Shown here: positions 13,601 through 24,378 of the stretch, one piece after another
How the letters are laid out: each line of letters begins with the position of its first letter
Numbering within the stretch: the first letter of the stretch is position 1
NCBI GenBank assembly: GCA_964017185.1
Contig: OZ024882.1
Span: 36,442,488 to 36,506,487, forward strand
DNA from: Rugalucina vietnamica
Taxonomy: Eukaryota > Mollusca > Bivalvia > Lucinida > Lucinidae
Direction of reading: 5' to 3'
DNA: 64,000 nt
Notes under the pieces: model-generated
Told to the model about the DNA's origin: nothing
The model's database searches: none
Seen by the model: only the letters and a program-made list of their open reading frames with translations
Program-made: the position numbers and the translations under genes

Positions 13601-16600
13601 GTGTGTGATTTTATGTATTGTATGAAAAGTTATGCTACTATTATGTTTGTCTCTCATTTCAGAATCTTGGTTGGTTTACTATATGCATTTATAGTGTATT
13701 TATCTCATAATGTACAAGAGACGCGGGGCCATTTTCCAACATATTTCTATCTTCTCATATTGGCAAGCTATGCCATTCATCAGGTAAGGATTTTGATTGT
13801 CATTATGAAAACTTGCCCATGCAATATACAGAGATTTTTTTCACCTGTAAAAATTGAAAATTTCATTGGATTTTTTAAAATATTTTTCTTATTTTTGCTC
13901 AAAACATAGATTGTGGGTACACGTTAGAACCGCCTCGGTGAGGCGGTTCTAACAAGTACCCACAATCTATGTTTTGGAGCAAAAATAAGAAAAATAGGTA
14001 TACCCCTGCATACCCCAGTTTTGCTACATAAAAGTGGGGTTCAAGGGGGTATACATGTCATGGACATGTTTTCCTGGTGTTGTGTTATTTTAGGCCAACC
14101 TTAAGAACATGTTTGTTTGCTGTTTACTGACCAAAAAATTTCAGGTTGTGTCTGTAGGTATGAAAATATTTTTTTACTCAGTTTCAGAACTATTACCTGG
14201 TAAAACTGTCATAAAGTTTGATAAACTCGGGTGATTTTTTACCCAATAAGGCACAAAAAAATGGGTAAGGAGCAAATTCGGCCAGGCAGTTATCCAAAAT
14301 GTTTTTACAGGCCAGCCTTATTGTTTATAATGCTTCTTTTTAGGTTCATAGAAACATGGGTGTAATGTGTTATTAACAAATAATTTTGTTTTTGGCACTT
14401 TGTTCCACTAAATAGGATTTATAGATGTTCTAAATATTGACACAAAAATTGTATATATATGTATTGTATCTGAAATCATAAACAAGAAGTTTGCATCTAT
14501 GGTAGCTTTGGTTACATTCATTGATGATTAAGAAATAGATTAGCTGTAGCAGTGAATTGTTGAGTAATAATTTACTGTTTGGAGGTCAGTTGTAAAGAAG
14601 ACCAAATCAGGAGCGCATAGCGCAAGTGCTTTATATTCTTACAACTGACCGACAAACAGTTAATTATTACTGAACAATTTCATGCACTTTTGCTGATCTA
14701 TTTTGTTTCTAACACACAATAAAAGTTGCTGAAACTATCGATATCATTCAGCTTTCCGCCACTGCATTGTAGATATCTCGCCAAATATTTGACTGCAATG
14801 CGGGTATTTATATACATTTATTTTGCTTGTTATGAGCTAAAACGATGTTACACTGTCTAACAGTTGCTTGATGTTGATGCCACAAATGATGTTGAAATGG
14901 CGCAACGTAACACGATGCTTATTCGTGCAGTGAATTGTTGCACAGTATAACACGTTTTTTTAACCATTGGCTATATAGGCGAGGTGTGTTAGAATAGTTT
15001 TTTTTCTCTTATTTCTGTTCTTTATACTTAACAGGGGTGTAGTTTTTACATATTTGTTGTTTTGCTTTATTTGCTATTTTGCAGGTGTTTATCTTGTTGT
15101 TTTGCAGGTGTTTATTTGCTGTTTTGCAGGTGTTTATTTGCTATTTTGTGGTGTCTATTTGGTATTTTGCAGGTGTTTGTTTTTCAGGTGTTTATTTGCT
15201 ATTTTGCTGATGTTTTATTTTTGCTGTTTTGCATGTGTTTTTGCTGTTTTGCATGCATTTATTTTCCTTGGGTTTTTAGGGGTGCCTGACAGTGGATTAA
15301 ACAGACATATATAATTTAATATATTCCCTTGTAGGTCTTTGTCTACTGTATGTTCGTAGCAGAGATGGCCTTCCATGCTAAAATCAGCGATCCAAAAATA
15401 GGCGGGACCTATATGACCTTGTTGAATACAGTTTCAAATCTTGGTATGTTTATATTACATTGTTCGAACAATTTTACCTTTTCAGGTTTTTGTATACAGC
15501 ATGTTTGTATCTCAGATGGCTTTTAATGCTAAAATCAGTGACCCTACTATAGGCGGGACCTATATGACATTGCTCAATACAGTTGCTAATTTGGGTAAGG
15601 TTTTAACGACTAGTTGTATGTTGTATTGCATATAACATAATTATATGTATTATTAACCCCATATGTCATGTTGTATGACCTGAGTGAAATAATGTTCGGA
15701 GGTTATAAAACGTTTTTCATGCTCAGCTCAGCTAGGACTCAAATTTATCCTGCTCATAAATGATGAAATGCCTGTTGGCATTTTAACATTTATTAGCAGG
15801 ATAAATTAAAGGCTTTGATGATCTAAACCTGAAATTTCAGTTTATTTGGGTTATTTCGGCATTTATGAGCAGTTAAAAGTTCATGCTCAGTTGAATTTAG
15901 CTTGAAAAAAGTTTTATAACCTTGGGGCAATGTTTATGTACTGCTGTATTCTAAAGATTGTTTGATCTTAATGACGTTCTTTTAGTTTGTGATATTACTT
16001 GAGGTGTTTAATATTGATGAGCAACATTGCTAGAAAACCTGTATTCAATCAATTCTATCATTAATTTTGTCTGTACTTTTATTTTAAGAAATACTAACAA
16101 AACAGATTTAGATCATTTAGGTCTGATCAAACAGGACTGCTAAATAAAGCAAGTTTTGTCAATGCCTATCTTACTACAGTTCAAGACATTAACTAATCTA
16201 AGATCTGACAATATCTGAAAAGTAACCTGCAAAAATAAAACTGAATAGTCCACACTTCTGCACACTTTGATCAGATTCAGACTTGTAGTTTTTGGGTGGC
16301 TAAGGAGTATGTGTCTGTGCACAGCTGGATCAGTCGGAAAGGGCAAATGTCTATTAAAGCTATTCAGTTTACTCTTGGTGCCTGATCTAAACCATTAAGA
16401 TTTGTAAGGCAACATTCAGTCTATACACAATTTATTATACCTTATAGGTGGTAACTGGCCTGCGACAGTAGCGCTATGGTTTGTTGATTACATCACCTGG
16501 AAGTCATGTGACGGGGCAGATGGTTCATGCTATACTGGAGATGATATACATGTAAGTAAAGTAATGTTTTGTTTTTGACATAAATCAAAAATACTGCTTT

Positions 16601-17122
16601 TGGTAACTCCTAAATAAAGAAGCTGTAGTGAGGCAAAATGCCGCTAAACAATGCGGATAGAATGAAAAACTAAAACAAACCCAAAGAAACTGCTTAACCT
16701 TATCAGAACCTCAGTATTATGTATAGAGATAAGTTCTATGGCATAATGGTTCACCTACTCTTCTGAGCAGAGGTCACATTCTTGATCTTAATTTTATCAG
16801 TCATTCACTTTCAGATGAGATTAAAAAAAGATACAAGTTTTGTGGCTGTGCATTTAATTGTAATTTACAAATCAGTCATACTGCTGCTCAGTTTGTGACT
16901 GATCAAACAATGAAATACATGTACTACAACTTTAAATGATAATTACTGACAATTTCTTTGTAGGCATGTAAAGAGGCAGGAGGTACCTGTATAACAACTT
17001 TAGACGGCTACTATATTGAGTCTATAGTGTGTGTTGTAATAGGACTTGTATGGTATCAGTGGCGTAAGAGACGTGTTCGACAGTTAGATGCCCTTGATAT
17101 GAAGGAATGGAAGTGCTCATGA
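10659..17122 (+). CDS. SLC33A1: Acetyl-coenzyme A transporter 1 (ER membrane)
   Basis: Coding exons: 10659-11236, 11471-11625, 11932-12116, 12684-12868, 13663-13783, then one of 15335-15443 or 15486-15594, 16448-16551, 16964-17122. All junctions are GT/AG and in frame. Total 1596 nt, 531 aa (human 549 aa). Family function: imports acetyl-CoA into the ER lumen for ganglioside O-acetylation and lysine acetylation. Evidence: strong similarity to human throughout, for example MFLYVLQGIPLGLGGSIP, FSIKLLWAPLVDALY, FLAATQDIAVDGWALTMLSR, SVGQTAGYFLGNVLFLALES, QIILPLIISKYTAGP and IGGTYMTLLNTV, in a polytopic MFS-like protein. The N-terminus is hydrophilic and variable. Start chosen at 10659 (A at -3); an in-frame ATG at 10569 would add 30 residues that lack family similarity. 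Introns carry family A, B and E elements and a minisatellite. A possible AATAAA lies at 17437. Confidence 0.96.
13325..13561 (+). mobile_element. Family A hairpin MITE, copy A1
   Basis: Terminal inverted repeats TGAGCCGCCTCATGAGAAAA and TTTTCCCATTTGGCGGCTCA. The interior has a palindrome of about 62 bp: the left arm contains GCAGATCAGCTTCGCGGT, the right arm ACCGCGAAGCTGATCAGCGC. The inverted similarity may extend another 10-12 bp outside the stated ends. Located in SLC33A1 intron 5 (coding numbering). Confidence 0.9.
13801..14076 (+). mobile_element. Family B hairpin MITE, copy B1
   Basis: Ends GAAAACTTGCCCATG and CATGGACATGTTTTC are inverted. The centre is a near-perfect palindrome of about 110 bp with arms containing GCTCAAAACATAGATTGTGG and CCACAATCTATGTTTTGGAG. 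The tip carries a second perfect stem, GTTAGAACCGCCTC/GAGGCGGTTCTAAC. Non-coding; in SLC33A1 intron 5. Confidence 0.9.
14554..14680. repeat. Hairpin element of about 127 bp
   Basis: Inverted arms of about 42 bp with few mismatches: GTAATAATTTACTGTTTGG at the left and AACAGTTAATTATTACTGA at the right, continuing through GTCAGTTGTAA/TTACAACTGAC. Non-coding, single copy in the window. Confidence 0.75.
15050..15275 (+). repeat. SLC33A1: Minisatellite with AG/GT junction in each unit
   Basis: Tandem units of about 21 bp around TTTTGCAGGTGTTTATTTGC. Five units keep the full TTTT(G)CAGGTGTTT core (15081, 15104, 15126, 15170 and 15186 regions); later units drift to GCATGTG. Each core puts a 3'-splice-site-like TTTTGCAG directly against a 5'-splice-site-like GTGTTT. 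The array ends about 60 bp before exon 6a. It gives long spurious frames on +. Confidence 0.8.
15335..15443 (+). CDS. SLC33A1: SLC33A1 alternative exon 6a
   Basis: 109-nt exon, acceptor CCTTGTAG, donor GTATGT. It encodes VFVYCMFVAEMAFHAKISDP then KIGGTYMTLLNTVSNLG, entering in phase 0 and leaving in phase 1. It is open and well spliced but differs from copy 6b at 6 of 36 residues (Cys/Ser, Ala/Ser, Glu/Gln, His/Asn, Lys/Thr, Ser/Ala). The Glu, His and Lys are in 6a; the human protein has the 6b-like residues at most of these sites. Inferred as one member of a mutually exclusive pair. Confidence 0.85.
15486..15594 (+). CDS. SLC33A1: SLC33A1 alternative exon 6b
   Basis: 109-nt exon, acceptor CCTTTTCAG, donor GTAAGG. 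It encodes VFVYSMFVSQMAFNAKISDP then TIGGTYMTLLNTVANLG, very close to human SLC33A1 in this segment. Same phases as 6a, so either copy can join exon 5 to exon 7. Joining 6a to 6b shifts the frame, and the 42-bp intron between them is shorter than most animal introns that splice efficiently. Confidence 0.88.
15693..15931. mobile_element. Family E MITE, copy 1
   Basis: About 240 bp. Ends GGAGGTTATAAAACGTTTTT and GTTTTATAACCTTGG are inverted, and inner arms around GCTCATAAATGATGAAATGC are palindromic. Homologous to 36494-36735. In SLC33A1 intron 6. Confidence 0.78.
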
Positions 17123-17454
17123 AAAGACAAAAATGACATTAAACAAGATAGATCTTTTAATAATCAAAAGATGCATTGAATATGGTCTTAGTGGTCAATC
17201 TTTCGCTATTGTAAAATCAATCTTTCTTGTAGTGCAATACATGACCCATTGCATATAATGGACACATACCCTTTGTAAGATGTTAAATTTTGCTACAGTT
17301 TGCAGTTCCGGGGAATCATTGTAGAGAAAAGATTCTCAGAAGGTATCTGTTAGCAGCTGATGAATGTGAAATACACCTGCAGTCTTTGTGCCAAACCAGC
17401 AAACCAGTACTGGCAATGAAAATGTTTGTTAACAAAAATAAAAACAAAAAGATC

Positions 17455-17735
17455 ACATTACGAAAACATGCCCATGCAGTATACAGAGATTTTTAAAGTT
17501 GCAAAAATAGAAATTTTACAAAAAATTTTCTTATCTTTCTTATTTTTGCTCAAAACATAGATTGTGGGTACACGTTAGAACCGCCTCGCAGCTAACGAGT
17601 ACCCACAATCTATGTTTGGACAATCTATGTTTTGGAGCAAAAATAAGAAAAATAGGTATACCCCTGCAAACCCCAGTTTTTCTATATAAAAGTGGGGTTT
17701 AAGGGGGTATACATTTCACGGACATGTTTTCTTGA
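17455..17735 (+). mobile_element. Family B hairpin MITE, copy B2
   Basis: Same ends (ATTACGAAAACATGCCCATG, CACGGACATGTTTTC) and same palindromic centre as B1, with a partly scrambled loop. It contains the intact site GGGGTTTAAGGGGG that is the TTAA target occupied in copy B3. It starts just after the possible SLC33A1 poly(A) signal. Confidence 0.88.
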
Positions 17736-17890
17736 TGACAAAAGTATGACCACTTTGATGCACCCTTTATGAAATAATGCTTGATCTCAGGCACCACACA
17801 AGTCATGAGATGATGTTTTAACCAGAAAAGACACAAAATGGTCTGTTCAGATTCAGGGACTGGGTGTAGACTTGAAACTGAGACTATAAA

Positions 17891-18123
17891 ATATGCCACC
17901 TCGTGGGAAAACCAACAATGTGGTTTCCGAACAGGTCAGACACAAACTGGGCTGTACAAGCACAGAAGAACGCTAGAAGCTTGAAACTTTGGACATAAGT
18001 AGCAGAGGAATGGTACTATCCGTGTAGCGAAAACAAAGGGGCTGATCAGCTTCACGGTTCACGGTAACCGTGAAGCTGATCTGCGTCTTTGTTTTCCCCT
18101 AGGCAGATTGTTGACAGATTGTT
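17891..18123 (-). mobile_element. Family A hairpin MITE, copy A2 (reverse)
   Basis: Reverse-orientation copy: starts CACCTCGTGGGAAAACCAAC, passes the GAAAACAAAGG stem with GATCAGCTTCACGG, and ends in duplicated CAGATTGTTGA text where the other terminus has decayed. Confidence 0.82.
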
Positions 18124-18450
18124 GATTGTAGATGATTATCATGTTTATACGGCTGACTGATGCAGTGCATGTCAGGTGAAACATACATGCCTTTGATTTC
18201 CGGCTTTAAAACAAACAAAGTTCAAAAGTTGGGTGGCCATGTGGTAGACTGGAGGACTCGGAATTCTCACATTGGGGATAAGAACCCCACCCTCTCCCCA
18301 TTGTTCTAATTCACACCAAGAAAGCCAGGGCTGCGCCTGGATATGAAGCAAAAATGTCGACTGTGATGTTAAATTACAATGCAAACAAAGTTAGAAATAT
18401 TTAGATAATTTACAATCATGTTTTCCCAGTTTGGTCTCTATGTAGTAGCT

Positions 18451-19820
18451 TTTTAGCTCACCTGAGCCAAAGGCTCACAAGGTGAGCTTATAGGATGGCC
18501 ATGCTCTGGCGTCTGTCTGTCCGTCATCATCGTCCACAATTTCAAAGAACTTCTCTGAAACCACTTGGCCAATCAAAGCCAAACGTCATGTGGAGCATCC
18601 TTGGGAAGGGGGAATGAAAGTCTATATACATGGTCCAGGTCACATGACGAAGATGGCCACCATGGCTATAAATAGCAGAAACCTTTAAAAGTCTTCTTCT
18701 CCAGAACCAGTTAGCTTGTGATTTTGAAACTTGGCATGAGGCACCAGGGAGAGGAGCCCTACAAAGTTCATATTGTCCGTCGGGTGCCAAAACCTCGTAA
18801 CTCGACTGTTGGCCAAATTGCTTTTTTTTACACCGCGGGAATAATAGACATGATGTGCACATTCTGTCAAAATATTATAGTCCTAGGCCAATCAGAACAC
18901 AGAAAAGCTCATAAATATTGCTTGAGTTACGAGCATTTGGCATAATATTTTCACCAATTTGTAGTCAAAATGTTGTATTACATAGGGTCAAAAAGTCGTA
19001 TCTTAGCCAATTATTTGCGAAAAAAATGGGTCAAAAAGTCGTATCACATCTAATTATTTGATTTTTTCCCATGCTCCTTTTCATTAATTATGAAAGAAAA
19101 AAAATCTGTAATATGAATTTTTGTAAATATTATTATATCTGAATGTCATAAACATTGAAAGCATCTAATAAAAATGATTAAGTTTTTTCTCTCTCCTGAA
19201 AAGTTGGAAAATCGCAGATTCGAGGTTTTGGCATCCGACCGACGATATATACCATGACCTTGTGACGACCTTGACCTATTTTACGGCAAGGTCAACCTAG
19301 GTGGCCCATGCATTTGAATGGGGAAAATTGTCAAAATGTCATTTGAAGAGAGAAACTTGAAGGAAATGGGCTGTCGATTTATGATTCTGAAAAAAAAAAT
19401 TGGAGCCAAGGGTCTGGTCAGCCCCCACCCCGGGGCAATATACATGTATAATGACCATAATATTCAAACATCTTCTCTGATACTGCTTGGCCAATCAATG
19501 CCAAATGTGATATGGTGCATCTATAGGAAGGGTGAACCAATGTATATGTACATAATCTAGGTCACATTACCAAAATGGCTGTAAAAACCCTTCAAAAATT
19601 TTCTTTTCCGGAACCAATGGACCAATTTCAACGAAACTTGGCATGTAGCATTTTGGACTAGAGTACAACAATGCGTACATAAATTATGACCCTGTGATGA
19701 CATTGACCTGTTTTATGGCAAGGTCAAGATAGATCCCCCATGACCATAACAGTCAAACAAGTTTATTGGTATATATCCCAGATCTCAGGTGAGCGTTTAC
19801 AGGACCATTAGTCCTCTTTT
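18451..19820 (+). mobile_element. H element, copy H1 (hairpin-ended tandem array)
   Basis: Left end: TTAGCTCACCTGAGCC hairpin with GGCTCACAAGGTGAGC, then CGTC-rich text. Right end: CAGGTGAGCGTTTACAGGAC and the hairpin AGGACCATTAGTCCT. The interior has two recognisable approximately 455-bp units (CTTGGCCAATCAA, AAGATGGCCACCATGGC, TTCTTCTCCAGAACC, GACCTTGACCTATTTTACGG), separated by about 450 bp of unrelated AT-rich text. Non-coding. Confidence 0.85.
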
Positions 19821-20212
19821 TGATGGAAATGGAGGCAGTATATTTATTAAAGAAGTATTGAAACTGCTATTTGTGGTTTGTTCAAGTATCCTCTAAACAG
19901 TATACACCAAGAGCTCTATGAAAGGATAATCTGTAGTTAAAAGTCTTTGTAAAAAAAACAACAAAAATAGCATCCACAAGTTCTTGAGAATTAAATCTTA
20001 AAGTGCTCTCATATTAACCAAATAGGCTTACGAATGCAATATGGCATAAACATATTTGCACATTTTTCGCAAATAATTTGTTCTTATCAATGGAAAGACA
20101 TTTGATGTGATGGCAAGACATTTGTATGGATTTGCTGGCTTTAAATGCTAAGAGTTACCACATATGTTAAGATATTGCTAGGAAATCACAATATTTTCAC
20201 ATAAAGTCTCAC
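19821..20212. other. Intergenic, no gene seen
   Basis: AT-rich sequence without recognised features. Confidence 0.5.
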
Positions 20213-21249
20213 TGAAACAGTTTCATTTATCACGGCTAACAAACCTTTAAATGCGTAACCATCGGTTAAGAAAAGAAATATGATTCACGCCCGTTCGGTT
20301 TCGCAATACAGGACCAAAAAAGGTAAACAAAACATACACAACTCGGATCGATTGATGATTATATTCTTGTACATGAATATATCAGCTTTCTAAGAATTCT
20401 ATTTTATCACTTATTAACTATATTAGCCAGCACCAAAGTAGCTCGCAAGATAATTTTATGGTTTTTGTGATATTTATTCCCTTCGTCGACACAGGTGTTG
20501 CAACACAGTCAAGGTCGGCGAAAAAGAACTAAAAATTGGACATTTTGCTGGTAAATATCAAATTTTAGTGAATGTTCAACGGCAGATTTTACATATAAAT
20601 GTGAAATAAACTGCAGCTGATGTCTGTGCCAGTATTCTGTTTTCTCAGTGTCCATCATTACCGATTTTTAAAAGAAGAAAAAATGGTTAAGCATTTAATC
20701 AGTAAAATATAAAGGATATATTTGAAGATATATTTGAAACCCTCTGTCAGTTTTATGATATTATATTTATTTAGTCCAGTGTGTTGAATGAAAGCAAACC
20801 AGGAAGAAGCAAAATAATGTATACAGAATGTTGTTAAGTGTTTGTTTAATCATAATTAGAAATATCATACACAAGAATCACTGTATTGCATGATTATTGA
20901 ATAGAATATTTATATTTTGATATAAATCAAACATTTTCACTGCAAATATCACAAACAGACCAATTTCAGATTTTTTTTTTTACATTTTTAAAGGCGGGCT
21001 GTCTAATTTTATTTGGCTACACATTGGATTGGTCGGTTAAGCATTAGAGTGTATGTATACAAATGGTGAGCAACTGAAATTACAGGAACCCCACCAATCA
21101 TATCTATGGTTTTGATTTCTTATAATTACATAGTTGAGCTAGGATTACATGATATACATGTAGTATATAGCTTAATCCAAAAAATGGGTATATACAGTGA
21201 GACATTTAAAAGCTGTCATACTGACACAAGCTGATGCAAATTTTAATGA

Positions 21250-21352
21250 ATGCCTTTGTTTTCGGTATTCAGACAGTAAAATTCTATTCTTCTTAAATAC
21301 GGAATTTCAAGATTCTAGCTTTTTTGTTACTGTACCGGCCTGTTTGTATCAA
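21250..21352 (+). mobile_element. Family A fragment, copy A3
   Basis: Degenerate right half of family A: TGCCTTTGTTTTCGG, then CTTAAATACGGAATTTCAAG and CTGTACCGGCCTGTTTGT, in the same order as in complete copies. The left half and both termini are missing. Confidence 0.7.
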
Positions 21353-21439
21353 ATCTTTTTTTTTTTTTTTTTGGAACTACGGTTTTCTCGTGCCGAGGCT
21401 CAAATACTGGATAAGGATTGCCTTTCTTATTTATTATTA

Positions 21440-22720
21440 TAATACCAGATTTATATAGCACCTTTATCATATTTACATATGTTCAAAAGTGCTTCACACG
21501 TTATGCATAGAACAATACATACAAACAAAATCTATAAATAATATAAAAAATGACTTATGTTTCATGTAAAAGATACTAGTTAAAATGCAGGTACCAAATG
21601 TATAATGGTTTAATATAATATTAAAAACAGTTTGTCTCTTAAAACTAAGTAATCTGTACGATACACTTTACTCTGAAAGTTCATCTTTCACTGATCAGTC
21701 ATTACTGTCCATACATTTGTATAAATAAGTGTGTCTTTAGTGACTTCTTGAAAGCTCAGAAAGTACTACATTCCCGAACCAAAGGTGGGAGAGCGTTCCA
21801 AAAATTCGGAGCAACTATCGCGAAACTTCATTCGCCATATGTAGCAGTGCGGCTTTTTGGCACCTCAAGAATGAGATGGTTATTTTGAGACCTCAATCTC
21901 CTTCTTGGCATGTACACATTTAACAGTTTTAATGTACCCTGGGGATTGGTCATGAAGTGCTTTGTACATGTGAGTAAGGAATTTATACTGGACTCTATAC
22001 TGTGTAGGTAGCTAATGAAGTTCTTTCAATACAGGAGTTATATGAGAGAAAAGAGATGTCCTGGTCACAATGGGTGCAGCTGTATTTTGAATGTTTTGTA
22101 TTTTGTTTAAAATGGTCTTTGGTACACCGTACAACAATGCAAATACAATAGTCTAGTCTTGATGTGACAAGAGAATTCACAAGGGATTTTGTTGCATCCG
22201 TTGTTAAGAAGTGTCTGATGTGACTAATTTGCCGTATTTGCCCAAAACAGGATTTACAGACCGAATTTACATGCTGCTCCATGTCCATCCCGGAATCAAG
22301 CCATGCACCTAGATTTCTGACACTTGAGGAAAACTTAATGTTCGAGTCACCAACAGTCACGGAGATTTCACTCACCAAACTAGAATTGCGTTCTGATGTG
22401 AACACAATAACCTCTGTTTTGTCAGCGTTTTGTTTAGCATGTTTCCATGCATCCAAGAGAGAAGCTTCAACACGCCGGATTGCCTCTGTCTTTGAAACAT
22501 TGTTCGTTGGCTTAAAGGAAAGGTATAATGAAGAATCATCCGCATAAAAAGGATACTCAAGCCCATATTTCTTACAGCTGGCACCATTTAGTGTGGTGTA
22601 CATAGTATAAAATTTAGGTCCAAGCACAGATCCTTTGAGACACACTAAAATTCACCAGAACGGGCTCAGAAAGTTTTCCGTTTATTGTTACAGTTTGATG
22701 ACGACCACTAAGACCTCCTT
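21440..22720 (-). mobile_element. Decayed LINE reverse transcriptase fragment
   Basis: Read on - from 22720: LSGRHQTVTINGKLSEPV, then GSVLGPKFYTMYTT, the catalytic box FYADDSSLYLSFKP, VRNLGAWLDSGMDMEQHVN, ATKSLVNSLVTSRLDYC, a block LPTQYRVQYKFLTHMYKALH that follows a stop in place of Trp, and finally FWNALPPLV. Several stops and frameshifts interrupt it; the longest open part is 22645-21995 (216 codons). The 3' end is TATATAAATCTGGTATTATA with a short ATT-rich tail near 21440. CR1-like group, different family from the 5.1-kb LINE. The AAATTTTAG-side 5' part is missing. Confidence 0.85.
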
Positions 22721-23892
22721 TACATGCTTAGTAGGTAACAAAAATCGCTTTGAAATGATTCAAAACTTAAACATTTAGTAATTATTCCGTCCATCGAATG
22801 AGTGGCTGGATGAGAATAAATTAGACTGGATATTTTATTGACCAGATAATAAAAGGCTCGTAGCTTCATTCCCTATTGAATGTAGCACACAGTTACGATG
22901 CTTGGATTAGATACATTGAAAATAAGTCAAATGCTAATCCAAGTCATCACATGCTTAACCAGAAAAATGTATGTCCACAAAGAGTTAATTATGTATATGT
23001 AATCTTTATCGCCGTCAGTAAAATGTTGTGCATAAGAATCTAATACCTAGAGGCATTTAAAGCATTTGGACTTGCAGATTCTTATTTTTCTGATGTTTTT
23101 TTTTTTCCCTTTTGCTCACTACTTTCATTCATGTTTTTAAAAAAAACGTAAATGCTTGTGGTAGAGAGACAGAGAGGACAAGAAATTGTGAAACCATCCA
23201 GAAAGGACAAGAAATTGTGACAAAAAGAATTTAAGCTTAAAACTGATTACAAAATAATAAAATACTGGTGCTTTTTGTTGATTATTTTGCTCTCATTCTA
23301 ATGATTAAATGCGTAACCACATTGTTGACACAGATTTTAACCACATGTGCATTGAATGCAGTGATCAGAGGCAAGGCAAGTATCAACATACCTCACATAA
23401 TGCTAAAAACCATCCATACGCTGTCTTGCTTTCTGTTAATAAGGACGCATTGGACAGCGATCTAAAATACCCACATTTTCTTCATATACAATGAAAATTT
23501 CTCAGCATGCAATTTTTAGAAGGGATTAAATAGCATTGAAATATTTTTGATTTCTGTATTCAGATAAAAATATTTTACCTGGAAACCCGAGCAACGAAAG
23601 TTTGTTTACCTTTTCTTGGTCCTGTATTGCGAAACCGGAAGGGTGTGAATTGGATTTCTTTACTTAACTGCGGTTACGCATTTAAAGGTTTGTTAGCCGT
23701 GTTTATTCTGAAACTTTACTTCAAGTACTTTAAAAGCCATTACTTGTACATTGAAATCTAAGGTTACCCATAAATGTATGACCTATGACCAACAATAAAT
23801 CACAAATGAAGCCCCTGTGAAGTTCTGGTCTACCCTGTAAAAGTCTTTTTATATATTATATGAGCCACAATATGACAGTATGCAAAAGAAGA

Positions 23893-24130
23893 CAGGGACC
23901 GCGGTGGCGTAGTGGTAGAGCGTCGGACTCCGAATCGAGCGATCCTGGGTTCAATCCCCACAGGTGTCATCATGTGTCCTTGAGCAAGACACATTAACTC
24001 CCTACAGTACTGGTTAAACCCAGGAAGCGTTGGCTCAGTCCCGACGTCTGATCAGTCTGGACATCATTTTCTTCAGCACCTTGGCATTTTGGTGAAATCA
24101 GTTGATATAGACGCTTGCTACAATTCTTGC
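23893..24130 (+). mobile_element. tRNA-derived SINE
   Basis: The head GCGGTGGCGTAGTGGTAGAG has a good A box, and GGGTTCAATCCC is a B box. The body follows with CCTTGAGCAAGACACATTAA. The acceptor stem does not close, so this is a SINE head, not a tRNA gene. A decayed relative lies at 55515-55640. Confidence 0.8.
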
Positions 24131-24249
24131 GAGTAAGTGACAAAGGAAAACCACAGTAATATAGGTCCTGTAAATGCTCACCATATTAAATACATGTTAA
24201 ATACATGTAGATATTGGTGGAGATTTTTTATAGTTTTATGTCAACTGGG

Positions 24250-24378
24250 ACAACAGCTAAGGTCATGGAACCTCTGTTTAAAGTCTCATCCAAAAGCCAT
24301 TAGGGGACCAGGATCAAACCTATGACCACTGGTTTACAAGGCGAGTGGCTAATATTAAGCATGACACCACAGGGTTTT
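24250..24378 (-). mobile_element. tRNA-derived SINE head
   Basis: Read on - from about 24378: TGTGGTGTCATGCTTAATA, then CACTCGCCTTGTAAACCAG and a B-box-like GGTTTGATCC. The shared GCCTTGTAAACCAG text ties it to the SINE at 2086-2413. The 3' extent is uncertain and may continue to about 24130. Confidence 0.65.

Larger units (their letters stand above)
20213..23713. mobile_element. 3.5-kb region bracketed by 115-bp inverted repeats
   Basis: Left arm at about 20213-20337 and right arm at about 23598-23713 match in inverted orientation, with blocks such as CGGCTAACAAACCTTTAAAT and CGGTTTCGCAATACAGGACC (left) against GGTCCTGTATTGCGAAACCG and ATTTAAAGGTTTGTTAGCCG (right). This fits a long-TIR DNA element. 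The interior contains a decayed LINE fragment and a family A shard and no transposase I can recognise, so it is non-autonomous or eroded. No target duplication is evident. Confidence 0.75.

Noticed and set aside
15050-15314. 86-codon Phe/Cys/Val-rich frame
   Set aside because: Product of the 21-bp minisatellite in an intron.
23893-23970. Possible functional tRNA gene
   Set aside because: A and B boxes are good, but the acceptor stem does not pair and a SINE body follows.
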